Assembly (NCBI RefSeq): GCF_022539315.1
Contig: NC_066332.1
Span: 11,016,164 to 11,080,163 of the forward strand
DNA: 64,000 nt
Direction: 5' to 3'
Source: Serinus canaria
Lineage: Eukaryota; Chordata; Aves; Passeriformes; Fringillidae
This document shows, piece by piece, positions 11,966-23,853 of the stretch. Position 1 is the stretch's first letter. The number at the start of each line of letters is the position of its first letter. A program made the position numbers and the translations under genes. The notes beneath the pieces were generated by a model. The model was given only the letters and a program-made list of their open reading frames with translations. It had not been told where the DNA came from and searched no databases.

Positions 11966-13087
11966 CATGATTAAAGGGTGCCTGGGCAAGCCATCGGGGT
12001 GCACAAAGCAATAACTGCTCTGCTGTGAGCATCTTTGGCTGCTCTCCCTGCTCCACCTGAGTGGCAATTAATAGTCAGGGTAAACAGAGAGCAGCTACTT
12101 CACACTCACTATGGACAGAAGATGCATAGGCACAATTATCAATGTGGTGTAAATCCACACCAATTGCCCCGTGATCAATGCCACATGCCTTCTAATGGGA
12201 AGTTATGAGGAGAAATTATAAGAGAAGCAAGAAAAGCACCTTTTGCTTGTCCTGCATATGCCCTCCAGTTGCAAAGCCAGCATGAAGCATAAGACACACT
12301 GGGTACAGCCACAGCTCAGCCCACTGCTGCACCAGCACCAATTCGCAGAGTCTTGTGGGAACAGCAGATTGCTCTGTGCTCTTACACAGGCAGAGCCACC
12401 AGCCACAGCAGAGCACTCTGTGTCTCACACCTTTTGCCATCCAAGAACATTGTAGTGTGACCAAACTATTTCTTTTTTAAGATTCCTTTTAGGAATTACA
12501 ACTCCAGCAAAGCAAATTTCCTTAAATGTTTCCTCACTTATGCCCCAAGGTAAAGCACAATAAGGTACAGCAGCTGCATTATGGGTGTTGATGTACAAGT
12601 AACTTGCAGACACAGCAATCTTGCCTCGTAATCAATGCAAGGATATTAACCAGGAAGAGAGTCAACTCCAGAAGAGTTTGACACAGTACTCCCTTTTCCT
12701 GACGCATACTGCAAACTCCAGCAGAAACCCCATGGTCTCCCAGCTTGTCCTGCTTGTGTAGTCTCCTGCTCCTCAGCAGAAGAAAAGAACTGACAAGTCA
12801 TCACCCCACTATGATTCCAACCATCTAGTCCATTCTTACCCTCCTTGGGGTTCAAAATACGCTAAATTTTTCACAGAAAAAAGAGGTTCTGTGGTTCAGG
12901 GGCAGGAAGTGTGATCATTGTGCTGGAGCAGAGGCAACTAAAAATCACAGCTGATCTGCAAAGCCCCACTGAGCATCCTAGGAGTGCCACTGCGATGCCT
13001 GCTGTAGTGATACTGAGCTAGAAGAGAAAAAATATAATAAAAAATGAAATCAAACAAGCAACCAGGAATCCCCTTTGAATTTACAGC

Positions 13088-13270
13088 AACTTGGGACTGG
13101 AACAGGTTGCCCAGAGTAGCTATGTCTGCCCCATCCCTGGGGCCACGTTGGACAGGTCTTGGAGCAACCTGGTCTAGTGAAAGGTGTCTCTGCCCACGGC
13201 AGGGAATGGAACAAGATGAGCTTTAAGATCCCTTCCAACCCAAACCATTCTGAGATTCTATGATTCAATA
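13088..13270 (+). repeat. CR1 LINE 3' fragment
   Basis: Sense CR1 terminus: GGAACAGGTTGCCCAGAGTA, GAGCAACCTGGTCTAGTGAA and GATCCCTTCCAACCCAAACC, ending in the GATTCTATGATTC repeat. Confidence 0.92.
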
Positions 13271-16200
13271 ATGACTTTAATAATGACTAAGTTGCAACCA
13301 TAATGCTATTTATTCCTGTGCCTTTTCCACTAAGAACAGACTTAAAACCAAATCCAATCATCACAGCAGACAGGAGCTTAAATGCAGGAACAGCAGCCAT
13401 CTTCAGCTTCAGCCAGCAATCCCTCTGCATTCTCCCCTTGGTTTCCTTCTCTGTATCTGGGGAATAACTGAATGACACATTTTTTCCCTAACATAATTTC
13501 CCATATCATTAGGGAGATCCAAGAGAGTTTTCTGTATGAATGCTCCACTCCTTGTACACACCTATAACAACAGGCTTAACCTCACCATATCAGGACTCCC
13601 ATTTCCCAGACAAGCCTGGAATTTAGAAGTGACAGACAGGGTCATTCCCTTGTCAGCTCAGATCTGCCTCTTCCACGCAATTGAATTCCACCTCCAGCTG
13701 GTCAGCTCATCTAACACTGACCCTGGGACACACTCCTTACCCAGGGCTCCAGACTTGTCCTACAGTGCTGACCCTGCCTTTGTGCTCTGCCAAGAGCTCC
13801 AGGTCAGGTCATGCTTTGAATTCTTGGGGCCAGCACAAACCAAAATGCAGGAGGATGTTTCTGCAAAGTTTACTGTAGGTCAAACTTTCCACTACATATA
13901 CACTGTTTGTCTTTTCCACTCAGACTGGAAACAAACCCAAGAAATTTCAGATTGTTCAGCAGGTCTGATCCAGGACTGCAAGTCATCATGCCCCTGGTAT
14001 ACCATAACCAACCCACCTCTCTACACAGCTGGAGCCTCCACTGCCAAAAATTCCCAACGCAGGAATAAATAAAAAAATCCTGGACTCAAGCTACTTGTGA
14101 ACACTGCCCAAAAAGCAAACAAATAACATGTATATTGAATGAAACAGCTGACTATCCACTGTGTAGCTGTTAATATATCACATCTGTTTGCATCCCCCTG
14201 CAGATCACCCAATGCTGAAAGATGTTGAAATTAAAGTACAAACAGAATTACAGTAGAAAAAAGGGACTTTTCTTTATAGAAAGACGTTTAAAAGTAACCA
14301 AGCTAACCACTGCACAAAACAACAGCTGACAGAATAAAACATTTACTTTTTCCTCAGTTAGTCATTTCTGGGAGAGCACTAATATCAACTTCAAAAAAGA
14401 TGTACTCCATCTGAATTGTTTGCACTTACATTAGCCAATAAGGTAAACTCCCCAGAAATGTGGGTACATTTATAAAGTGCTACTCCCTGGAGGCAAAGTT
14501 CTTCTTGCAATTGGAGAGCATGACACAGTGTCTTGGTGCTGCCACTTCCCAGGCAGAGTTTGACCAGTATCACATGTGAGGATGCGAGCAGCCTCTAACT
14601 TGCCAAACCTGGCCCTACCCTTATCCTCCTTGCGCTGATACCATACAGAAGTGTGAACTAAAGAAAGACAGCAGGCTTTTATCCAGAGTGGAGACAATAC
14701 AGCTTCCCAAAACCACGCACTGGAAGCTGGGGGAAAAGCTTTGGCTGAAACAGCCCAGGCCAGCTGAGCTCTCTGAATCCAGCATATCTCCTGATGCAGC
14801 AGCAGTTTTCCAAACCATGCTGCAGCAGACCCATATACCCACAGCTGAGCTGATTTTTCACCAGGGTACAGACAGGGTATTTTGGGAGACTGCAAATACT
14901 CAGCACCCACTGCACTGGTGACAGCACCATACACATGCAAAGCATTTTCCTGACACTTCAAGTAGCTCAGAGCAGACCCCACTGAGCTCCTTGTCCTAGA
15001 GTGACATTAAGATGCTGTCTATCCCTGGCTGCCCTATGATCTGCCATCCCCACACCCACACGATTAGCAAGACCCGCCATGAGGGGGAGCGGAACCAGAC
15101 TTAGCAGGATGAGGTTTTGCCAGGATGCAAAGGGCTCTACAGAGCAGGACTTCTCTTAGAAGGTTTTTGCAGGATTTGGCAGTCAAAGGAAACCACGTAG
15201 AGCTACAAAGGAAAAGGAGGCCAAACAAACGCCTGAACTCCACTGACCAGCTTATTCCATTCCCACTGCTATCAAACACTTCCATAACACTTCCCCTTCA
15301 CACACCCAAGGGGAAGATGTCTCTCCTCGTGCACACCACCACAGTCTCCATTTTTTGTGTAACCCAATCTGCTGCAGCTGCAAATCTTAACAACAACAAC
15401 AAAAAAAAGCTTTAAGAAATTTCGATGTCCTCCAAATGCCTTACTTGTAGTTGTGCAGTACAAGAACTTACACAGTCTTTAGGGGAAGAGTTGATCAATA
15501 ATTTTCCAAGATAGAAAACAATCAGGAGAATATATTCTGTCAGGTCTTGGCATAAATAACACTGGGTGAAAACTCAGGTACCTCCTGGCACACTCTTAGT
15601 AGGCTCTCCCATCTTCCAGAGCCACTCCTCTAGGATAAACGGAAGTGACCAAAAAAGCCCTCCAAGTCTTCCTTGGGGTAACATCTCCCTCCAGCTCACT
15701 GGCTCATTTGCAATTTTCTGTTCCACTTTTGGCCTAGCATATATTATACACCGTCAACAAGACAAAGCAGAAACCCAACATTGCTTGGTTTCTCTTTTTA
15801 GCCTCATGACGTCTGTCTGCCAAGACGAACTTTCTAGAACATGCTAGGCTGCCTCCCACAGCACCCCATGAAATACTTTCTCCAAGAAAAGAGCCTCTCC
15901 AGAACCTCAGTGCTTGCCTTGGTTTCTTCTTTCCTTCTAACCCTACAGCTAACACCCTCCCCTCTCAGGATGAGAAACTATCTTTTTTCCCCCCTTAATT
16001 TTAATACCACCCAAGTGTTTGCAGAAACATGTCCTCCACCTACTCGCTAGATCCACAAGAGCCACCCAACAAAATGGTGCTCTCAGAAGGAGCCCCAGAA
16101 CTCCCCTGTGCTATTCCGACAAGGCAGATGGCCCTTAAAGCCATGTCTTCTTCAATAAAAGTAGTATTTAGGCTTAAACTCGTCTTTTTGATCACTGATC

Positions 16201-16889
16201 ACTCCTCACAGGGAAAAAGAACTGCCTGGTCAGGTGGATGACTGAGCTACTTTCAGTTTGCACACACCAAAAGAGCAGGTTGGTGTCACAGACTGCATAT
16301 TTTAATTTGAAACACAGTTAAAAAGCAAGTCTCCAACACTCCACCTAACTTGTTTTACTGGGCTGAGGGCATTAACAATGCCTACCTGCACTCAAGAGAT
16401 ACATTTCCTCTTCAAAGGCCACCTAACCCTTCCTAGAGGCTTCCTCCGCCTGTTCTGCTCACTGCAGAAAGACACTCTTCAACACAGGGGCTATGGAAGT
16501 TCTGGAGCCCCTTTGTCGTCCACATTGCCAACACCACCTTCCTATATCCATGCATTCCCTCTCACTTAGAGCCCTTCCTTAGTTCTTAACTCAGATCCTG
16601 ATTTTTATAACACAGCCTTCTGAAGCAGCAAGTCTGCACATTACAGCGCCGAGGTCCTGCCCCTTCAGCCCTGCTGCAGACTTGGTCACTAACTCTGCTG
16701 CCGCGCAGCTCTGTCAGTCACCAGTCTGGCATACGGCCACTTCCAGCTATCAAAGACTGTCACACGCAAAGAAAATAAAAAATTAAAGAATTGGGTTTTA
16801 TGCAAAAGCAGCCCAGGAAGAGATATGCTCAAAACGAAAGCCTGGGATGTACACAGCGAGAGCTCCTGCCGCTGTTTAATTCTCTAGAA

Positions 16890-18060
16890 ATTAAGAAATG
16901 CGGAAGCCTCCGGTGCCAGTGTGCTCCTGGCCCTCGGGACCCCAATGTCCGCACCCGCTCCAGGAGTGAATTGCTCTCACAGCCCGCTCTGACGGTCCCC
17001 GGTCCCCGTTAGCTCCTCTCCCCGCCCGCTCCAGCCCCGCGGAGTTGCTGTCCCACTTCCCCCACCCGCCTGGAACAGGCTCCGGAACTCCTCAGGGAAC
17101 AACGACCCCGCCGAGTCCAGGGCAGTGCCCGCCGCGCTCTCCTCACGGTCCCGCTACCCGCCCCACCCCACCACCGCTTTGTTCGGCTCCACGGCCCCGG
17201 GACCCGCCCCAGCCCCTCCGCGCCCCGGTGTGGCGGATACTCGCGGGTGCGGAAGGCCTCTTGCGTGTGGGGGATGACGAACAGTTCGCCCGGCTCTCCC
17301 GGCGGCAATGGCTTAGCCAGCGGGAACGGCTTGCGGCCGAGTAGCGGCGCCATGGTGAGACCCGGCGGGGCCCGGGCGGGACGGTTGAAAAATGGCGGGA
17401 GATTCCGCTCCCCCTCACGGCGGGCGGCGGGACCGGCCCCGCGCGCGCGCCCCGACCCTGCCGCCCCGCCCCGCAGCACCCACCCCCCGCGCCGCGGCGC
17501 CGACAGCCTATTGGCTAGGCACGTACTCTGCCAGCTACGGATTGGTCTTACGGCCGGTCGATCGTGCTGCTTTGCCCCGCCCCGCCGGCACGGCGGGGGT
17601 GAGAGGTCGCGTTATGTAAGTGGCAGTGCAGCGCACGGCTCCATTTTGTAGCCCCCCGTTATCCGCCCTCCCCCTCTGCCGCTGGGCGACCAATCACAGG
17701 GCACTCCGCCCCCTCTAGCCCCGTGGCCACCAATCAGAGCGCGTTCCGGATGCCGCCCCGCCTCGCGCCCAGCCGGGTACCCCGGCGGGACCGCGCGCCG
17801 GGCTTTGTCCTCCGTGTCTGGCGCGGGGCATTGTGGGGTTGTGTGGGTTTGTGTGGCGGGCGCAGCCGCTCTCGTAGGAAGGCCCGGGCTGGGCCCGCCG
17901 GTGCGGCCTCTTAGCCTCCCCTCGGCGCCGGGTCTCTTCGCTCTGTGGGGAAGCGGAGCGGCGGCTCCGGCGGGACGGCCTCGGGGCGGGTGAGGTTGAA
18001 GAAGAGGCAGGAGCTGCGGCCTGGGAGCTGTTGGGACAGTGGAGAGGGAGGCCCGGCCAC
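16890..18060. promoter_or_regulatory. BAZ1B CpG-island promoter with four CCAAT boxes
   Basis: This is the only strongly GC- and CpG-rich segment in the left half of the window, and it contains BAZ1B coding exon 1. No TATA box is obvious. Upstream of the start codon (higher coordinates) are four NF-Y-type CCAAT motifs: ATTGG at 17510-17514 and 17541-17545, CCAAT at 17690-17694 and 17730-17734. A YY1-like AAATGGCGG lies at 17390-17398. The motif assignments are pattern matches. The plus-strand side of the island has no recognisable coding exon, so a divergent noncoding transcript is possible but not shown. Confidence 0.8.
17241..17353 (-). CDS. BAZ1B: BAZ1B coding exon 1 (start codon)
   Basis: The start codon (17353-17351, context GCCGCCATGG when read with the flank as CACCATGGCG) opens MAPLLGRKPFPLAKPLPPGE, then LFVIPHTQEAFRTRE, and the exon ends at GA|GTATCC. 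The sequence is the hallmark BAZ1B N-terminus leading into the WAC domain. The same frame stays open upstream to 17479 with another in-frame ATG, but that upstream stretch is GC-rich low-complexity sequence without family similarity. I therefore chose the conserved MAPLLGRK start. The large first intron (10977-17240) separates this exon from exon 2. Confidence 0.94.
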
Positions 18061-18428
18061 CCCGTGGGTACTGCTCCTGGGAATGGAGGAAAGACAAAAT
18101 TTCGAGAATTGTGGGTTGGGTTTTGTGGGTTTATGGTTTTATTTTTTCTTCATAGGAAATGTGTGGGAAGATTTTGTGGCATGAACATTTCCTGTGTATT
18201 GGAGAGGCAGCAGCTCCAGAGCTGCTTGCCTAAAGCAGTCAAAGCAGAAGCTGTGATCTCATAGCTCTTTCCCAGGGATTGAAAAGCAGATTTGTGTTTA
18301 ATATGCAAATGCATTCTAGGGATCCTGTGTTTGTGCTGTTCAGGGCACTGAGGACTAGGTCTGCTTTATACAGCCCTGTTGTGGCTGCTTCAGGATGAGA
18401 AACAGCAGCCCTCGAAAACTGTTTAGAC

Positions 18429-18675
18429 TCATAGAATCCCACAATGGCTTGAGTTGCAAGGGACCTTAAAGAACATCTTGTTTCAACCCCTGCCATGGGC
18501 AGGGATCCCTTCCACTAGACCAAGCTGCTCCAAGTCCTGTTCAACCTTGCCTTGGACATTTCCAAAGATAGGGCAGCCACAGCTTCTCTGGGTAACTTGT
18601 GCCAGGGCCTCGCCATTCTCACAGGGAAGAATTTTTTCTCAATACCCAATCTAACCATGCACTGTGTCAGGCAGA
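18429..18675 (-). repeat. CR1 LINE 3' fragment
   Basis: Reverse-complement CR1: CTCATAGAATCCCACAATGG, CCCCTGCCATGGGCAGGGAT and CAGCCACAGCTTCTCTGGGT in order. Confidence 0.92.
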
Positions 18676-19174
18676 TGGACACTCAGATTACCCCCTGCAT
18701 GTAAATGGCTGTTTATTCTGGGTCATTTGCCCAAGGGGATGTATGAACTAGGACCACTTCTGCTCTGGAGCAACAGAATTAATGGTGTCATTAATTTCCC
18801 TAGAAGACAGGAGAGTAACTGGATCTCACACAATATTTGCCAGATTGTAGATTTGTAATAATCAGATTATTATTAGTTTACTAGGTTGCTTTATAGGAAT
18901 GAGGAGCCCATCATTTCTGCTGGTGAAGTATGAAAATCATTTAAGTTCCCTAGGTGCACACTCATTTGATGTGTTGTGTAATTCTGGGGAGAAGTTTGGG
19001 CTGTGAGTATCCCTGGAACACAGCAGTTGCATAATGGAACACAGAGCACAGTGTCTGCTGGAATCTGAAATGCAATGTATTTTCCACAGCATTGTAAACA
19101 GGCAGGAAAGAAGGGTAATGCTGTAACCTAAGTGTTCACTCTTACATTATTGTTGTTGGTACTAGTAGTATTCT

Positions 19175-19345
19175 GCAGTGGAACAGGTTCCCAGTGAAGT
19201 TATGCCCCATCCCTAGAAGTGTCAAAGGCTCGGCTGGACAGGGCTTTGAGCAACCTGGTCTAGTGAAAGGTGTCCCTGTCCATTATTTGGATGGAACAAG
19301 ATGATCTTCAAGGTCCCTTCTATCCCATCCCATGATTCTATTTAG
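19175..19345 (+). repeat. CR1 LINE 3' fragment
   Basis: Sense CR1: CAGTGGAACAGGTTCCCAGT, GGCTTTGAGCAACCTGGTCT and AAGGTCCCTTCTATCCC, ending ATGATTCTAT. Confidence 0.9.
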
Positions 19346-22300
19346 TATGAGAACAGATATGTATTGCCATAAATCCATCAGTGAGTGTAAGAATGGTTGT
19401 TGAGGATTCCCATTACCCCTGTAAAGGGCTGTAAGAGTTGCTTGAAAGCACAGCTCACGGCCAGTGAAACAGGTTCTTGTGGGACTTCACGTGGAGCTTG
19501 GCTTCATTCCATGTTATTTTGTCAGAAACTAGAGTACCTGAGCTGAAATTCTACGTGGATATGTCTGCCTCTCTAGGCGGCAGGGCAAAGTGGGGAGGAG
19601 AAGGAAAACGAGTGTTATGAACTGAGGGAGAATGGGGAGCAGATACAGACCTGTGGAGCAGTATAATGTGGGAAGAACGTGCTTAGCTGAAAGGCAGTGT
19701 TGAATGAATATGGCCACTCTGTAGCTCTGACACTGTGGGGACACATCAGGGGTTTGACCCTAGGGAATGGCAGCATACAGGGAGGGGGGAAGCAGGCACA
19801 GGGCTAGTCCTTGGACAGGGAGCAGCCTCAGGGGAGCTGGAGGCAGGACAGGGAGCTGAGGGAGGCAGAACCACAGTGAGGGATGGGAGGCTGGGGTGTC
19901 TGTCCCTGCGCGTCCACCGTGGAGCCGTGTGCCCGTTCCTCCACAGCAAACCATTGGGATCTGAAGCATGGCAACCTTCCAGTGCTGATACAGGACTGGT
20001 CAAGGTCTGGTGTCCTCAGTCATTTTTTAGGCTGGGAAATTGTATGTAGTTCCTGGCACAGTTAAACACGCACTGACCTGAGAGCTGTTCATTGACCCTG
20101 CAGCTGCTTGCTGGGGCACGCAAAGGTTGGGTTTCTCTTCATGGGTGGCCACCTGCCCATCGCAGCATGTTCTTAGCCTCCGGAGCTCTGAGGATGGTTT
20201 TCCAAGGCTGTTGTATACTGTCTCCCAGTGCCCAGGAGATGGCACTCCTGCATTTGGACAGTGTGTGCAGCTCTTCTCCAGACACACCAGAGGTTGCCTA
20301 AAGAGGAAAATCCCATCATCATCCCAACCTGTTTGGCTCTGCTAGGGAGGGAAGTGGCCACATTTGCAGGGTCTGGTGATCTGTCCTGTTCTGGAAGTTA
20401 CCAAAACTGGGGGGGGTGAGCTGTGAGAACAGTCTCTGCTGAGCAGGCAGGCATTCCTGGGCGTGTATTGATGGCAGAAACTCCAGCAGTGGGTTGGTGT
20501 CACTGTGAAGTAGTTATCACCATAGAGGACATGGAGATGTGAGGTCCATGCAGCTGCAGCTCCTCCAGGTGTGAAGGCTTTAATCACAGCCAGATGAAAG
20601 CATCCTTATGAGGATGGAGCCCACTGTCATGAAGCCTTACCACTAGCTGCCTCTTCTCAGCCATGGCTGGTGCCTTTAGCATTCCAGCAGGGAGCACATG
20701 ATGGAAATCACCATTGGACCCCCTGCTCCTCACAGCCCTTAACTGCTCTTGCCTTTCCCCTCAGTCCTCATCTTCCTTTGCCTTCACCAGCAGTGGACAT
20801 ACAGGAAATAAAAGCATTTGGACTCACTTGAAATAACCTTCCACTCCTGTTAAACGCTGGTGGAACTAAGTGGATTTATCTGAATGAGTTGAATACAGGA
20901 GGTGAAGCTGTGTCCCTGGGGATGTCAGATTTTCCATCTTCAGAAACAAAAGCAGATTTGCAAGTCTGGTACATGTGTGTTCAGAGAGCAATTTTGAGTT
21001 GGTGACCCAGAGGAGTGAGGAGCTGGTGAGTGGTGGGAGAGGTGACACAGGGGTCTGTCCAGGCTGGCCATGCTGCTGGTCTGACTCTTGCCTGGCTTGC
21101 CTGGCCTGAGGGCACCTGAGGAGGTACAGCATTGATGCTGTTCCTAGGAGCTTCCAAACACACTTGGTGTTTGACCTGGTGGTTTGCAAAGCCCTTCTCT
21201 GGGTCATGGACTTTCTCTGCACTGACACAGGAGGGAGTCAATGTGCCTAATCTCTGGGCCCAGCATCCTGCTGATCTGTCAGCTGTTTTTGTGATCTGTG
21301 CTTGAAAACTGTTTCCTCTTGTGTTCTTACACCTTCAAGCAATTTCTCAGTTTCCCCATCCTTACCATGGCAATCCGGACTTCACAGTTACTGCTCCTCT
21401 GGGCTGGTGAACCAGCAGAAGCCAACTTTGCCCCAGGTGCTCCAAGGTCATTGATCCTAAATGTGATTTTGGCCATATGGGTCTTAACATGCCTCTCCCC
21501 TCACCCCCGGTAGTTTCCAGGATCCAAAATCAGGGATTGCCCTCATCCCAGTGCCTATTGGACTACACAATGCTGGACTACTCAGTGCCAGCTGTCTGGA
21601 CATTGTGCTGGCAAGGGCCTCCATAAATAAGACAGGACTTGGGAGCAGGACACAGCTGTGGCTGGGTAGCCAAGGCTGCCATCCTGCTGTCACCACTGAT
21701 GCTCCCCAGAGGGGAGCTCCCACAGGGCTTTGCATTTGGAGCTGCAAGTAGCCTTGTGTCTTTCAGAGAAAAAGGAGAGAGCTGCTTAATCCTGGAGGAG
21801 CTGGAAGAGCTACAAAGAGGGGGCATCAGGGAGGATTTAGTTAGAAATGGCCCAGATACATCAAACTATCTCCTGCAGGAAGCCATACCCCATTACTGCT
21901 TCTATGTGCAGGACAGCTTACAGTACTTATTCTATTAAGAGCCTGCTCTGATACATTCCTAGGAGACTGGTAAAATTTCTGACACTATTTTCCTTGACTC
22001 ATTCCAGTCAGTCACTTCAGTGGAACTGGCTGCCTGCCTGCCTGATGCTGAGGTGACCTTGTGTCCTTGACAGGCAGGCAGGTTCCTGGTGGAGTGGGCA
22101 CAGCAGCACCTGAGGAGCTCCCAGGGGTGGGAAAACAACAGGCTTCTAGAGAATGTCCCCAAACACTCCCAGCATCACTGACCGTCTCCCAATCAGGCAA
22201 TGAGCACCGCCCACCTCTCTGGTTCATAGCACACACAACAGATGCAGATTCCATGGGACATCTGCAGATGCTCTTTCTCTTTGCTGCTGGTGATGACATC

Positions 22301-22543
22301 CCAGGTGTGTCTGAGTCAGCTCTCCTGCTCCAGCCTGGAGTTCATCCAGATGCTAGATGTAATCTTGTTCCTTTCTAACAGTGAACATTTGAACTGGACC
22401 AAAGGCTCTGGCTTTACTCCATACCTGTGAGCCTGAAGCATGTTTTTGGCCTGGTGGTCTTGCTCAGGCAGTACATGGCCATCCCAAGTGCAAATATACA
22501 TCCTTATATATTTTTGGTCACAAAATCTTTCACTATCAGAGCC

Positions 22544-23230
22544 TGTCCTGGTTTAGGGCAAATTTGGGAGGAAACTTCCAAAGAGGTCCCTCTAGAAAGT
22601 ATATTCAAGTCACCCCTCCCCCTACTGGTTTGAGAAAAGATTTCTTTGGAGAAAAGTGGAAAAAAAACTGTTTCTTTAACAAGCATAGTATTCACAAGCA
22701 TTAAAAAAAAAAAAAAAAAAAAAAACCAAACCAAAACAAAACAAAAAACAAAACAAAAAAAACCCAAACCAGTAAAACCTCTTGCTGTTCTGAAGAGATG
22801 GCAAATTCAGAAAGTCCTTCTTGGGTGTAGCTTGGTTCACTCAGTCTCTTATCAGTCCCTCCTGCACTGGAAGATGCCACATCCTGGCCCCGGTAGGCCA
22901 CAGGTGTGAGCTCCTGGTGTTTTCCTGGGGTTTTAGTCCAGAGTAGTGCTGATCAGTTCCAAGAAAAAGAAAAGCCACAATCTGGGGAACTTCTCTGCCT
23001 TAGCTAGCTAAAAAAAAAGTAAAAGGAGAGCTCTCTCCCACTGTCTGTCCATGCTGCAGAAAACGCAGTCCCAGTCGCTGAGAAGGAATGCAGTTTCTGA
23101 AAACAAACTGTGCTTCTTTCCCCGCCCCCGCTTCACTCTCTGAACCAGTCTTAAAGGTGCAGAACTTAATATCCAGCATACACAGAACAGGTGACTAGGG
23201 ATGCAAGTATCATAAAGTCATCCTAGGACA
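22544..23230 (-). mobile_element. solo LTR related to the 44.6-57.1 kb ERVL-like provirus
   Basis: Read on the minus strand the element starts TGTCCTAGGATGACTTTATG and ends CCCTAAACCAGGACA. It shares with the downstream proviral LTR the start TGTCCTAGG.TGACT, the internal TATGCTGGATATTA and CCTTTAAGACTGG blocks, and the end CAAATTTG...CCCTAAACCAGGACA. At about 687 bp it is close to the 656-bp proviral LTR but clearly diverged, and it carries an A-rich insertion. No flanking internal region is present, so it is a solo LTR. I could not find a matching 5-bp target duplication. Confidence 0.85.
22703..22771. repeat. A-rich / (AAAAC)n low-complexity tract within the solo LTR
   Basis: A run of more than 20 A is followed by CCAAACCAAAACAAAAC-type repeats. 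It lies inside the minus-oriented LTR, roughly where the proviral LTRs have their own homopolymer and pyrimidine-rich tracts. Confidence 0.85.
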
Positions 23231-23853
23231 AGTCAGTAATGCCATCCCTGTTAGCACATTTTGGTAGCTCCTGGGTCAAGAGTTCTGGACTGGCACTGCT
23301 GCACAGGCAGCTGCACCAAAAGTGTGCAATAGCCAAACCCTACTCAACAGCTCAGCTCCAATCCTCCCAAATTCCTGGCAGAAAACACCTGCTCACAGTT
23401 GCGTGTCTTCAAGGGGAAAATCCTGCCTTGGGTCAGTCACAGCCATTGGGCATTCTGCATGTGCAGGGAGCTCCTTTGTACCCATATGGGCAAAAAGTAG
23501 GGTGCTGTAGGCTTCTGAGCCTAGAGGTGGCCTTTGCATCTGACCAGACCACCTTTGCTTTGGTACCCAAGGAACTGTTTGGGAAAGGGTCCTCTCCCCT
23601 CTCTTTGCTGTCCTCTACATGGTAAGAAATTGCTCTGGCCTAAAACCAGCATTTTTTTTCAGGGAAGCTCCTTCACATGCACTGTGTTTCTGTGACTGGG
23701 GAATTGAGAGACACCCATCTAGAGGCCAAATCCCACAGGTCTCCCTGCAGCACTCAGTGCTGGCCAAGGGGAGGCAATGTCAAGCTGCTATTCCATCCGT
23801 TTTCCCTTTTGGGGGAAGCTTGGTGACCCCAGCTGAGGTACATGGTGCCTCAA

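Larger units (their letters stand above)
10977..17240 (-). other. BAZ1B intron 1
   Basis: A first intron of 6.3 kb. It carries one minus CR1 (11598-11965) and one plus CR1 (13088-13270). The remainder is unique sequence without a recognisable exon or RNA gene, and it becomes GC-rich near the CpG island. Confidence 0.85.
18061..22543. other. intergenic region upstream of BAZ1B
   Basis: About 4.5 kb between the CpG island and the first solo LTR. It holds a minus CR1 (18429-18675) and a plus CR1 (19175-19345). I recognise no coding exon here on either strand. Confidence 0.75.

Noticed and set aside
13536..14072. A 178-codon plus-strand open frame in BAZ1B intron 1
   Set aside because: No family similarity, no splice signals or CpG context, and low-complexity composition. 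I treat it as chance.
17247..18097. Arg/Pro/Gly-rich open frames on both strands in the CpG island
   Set aside because: High GC removes stop codons. None has conserved domains or splice context, apart from BAZ1B exon 1.
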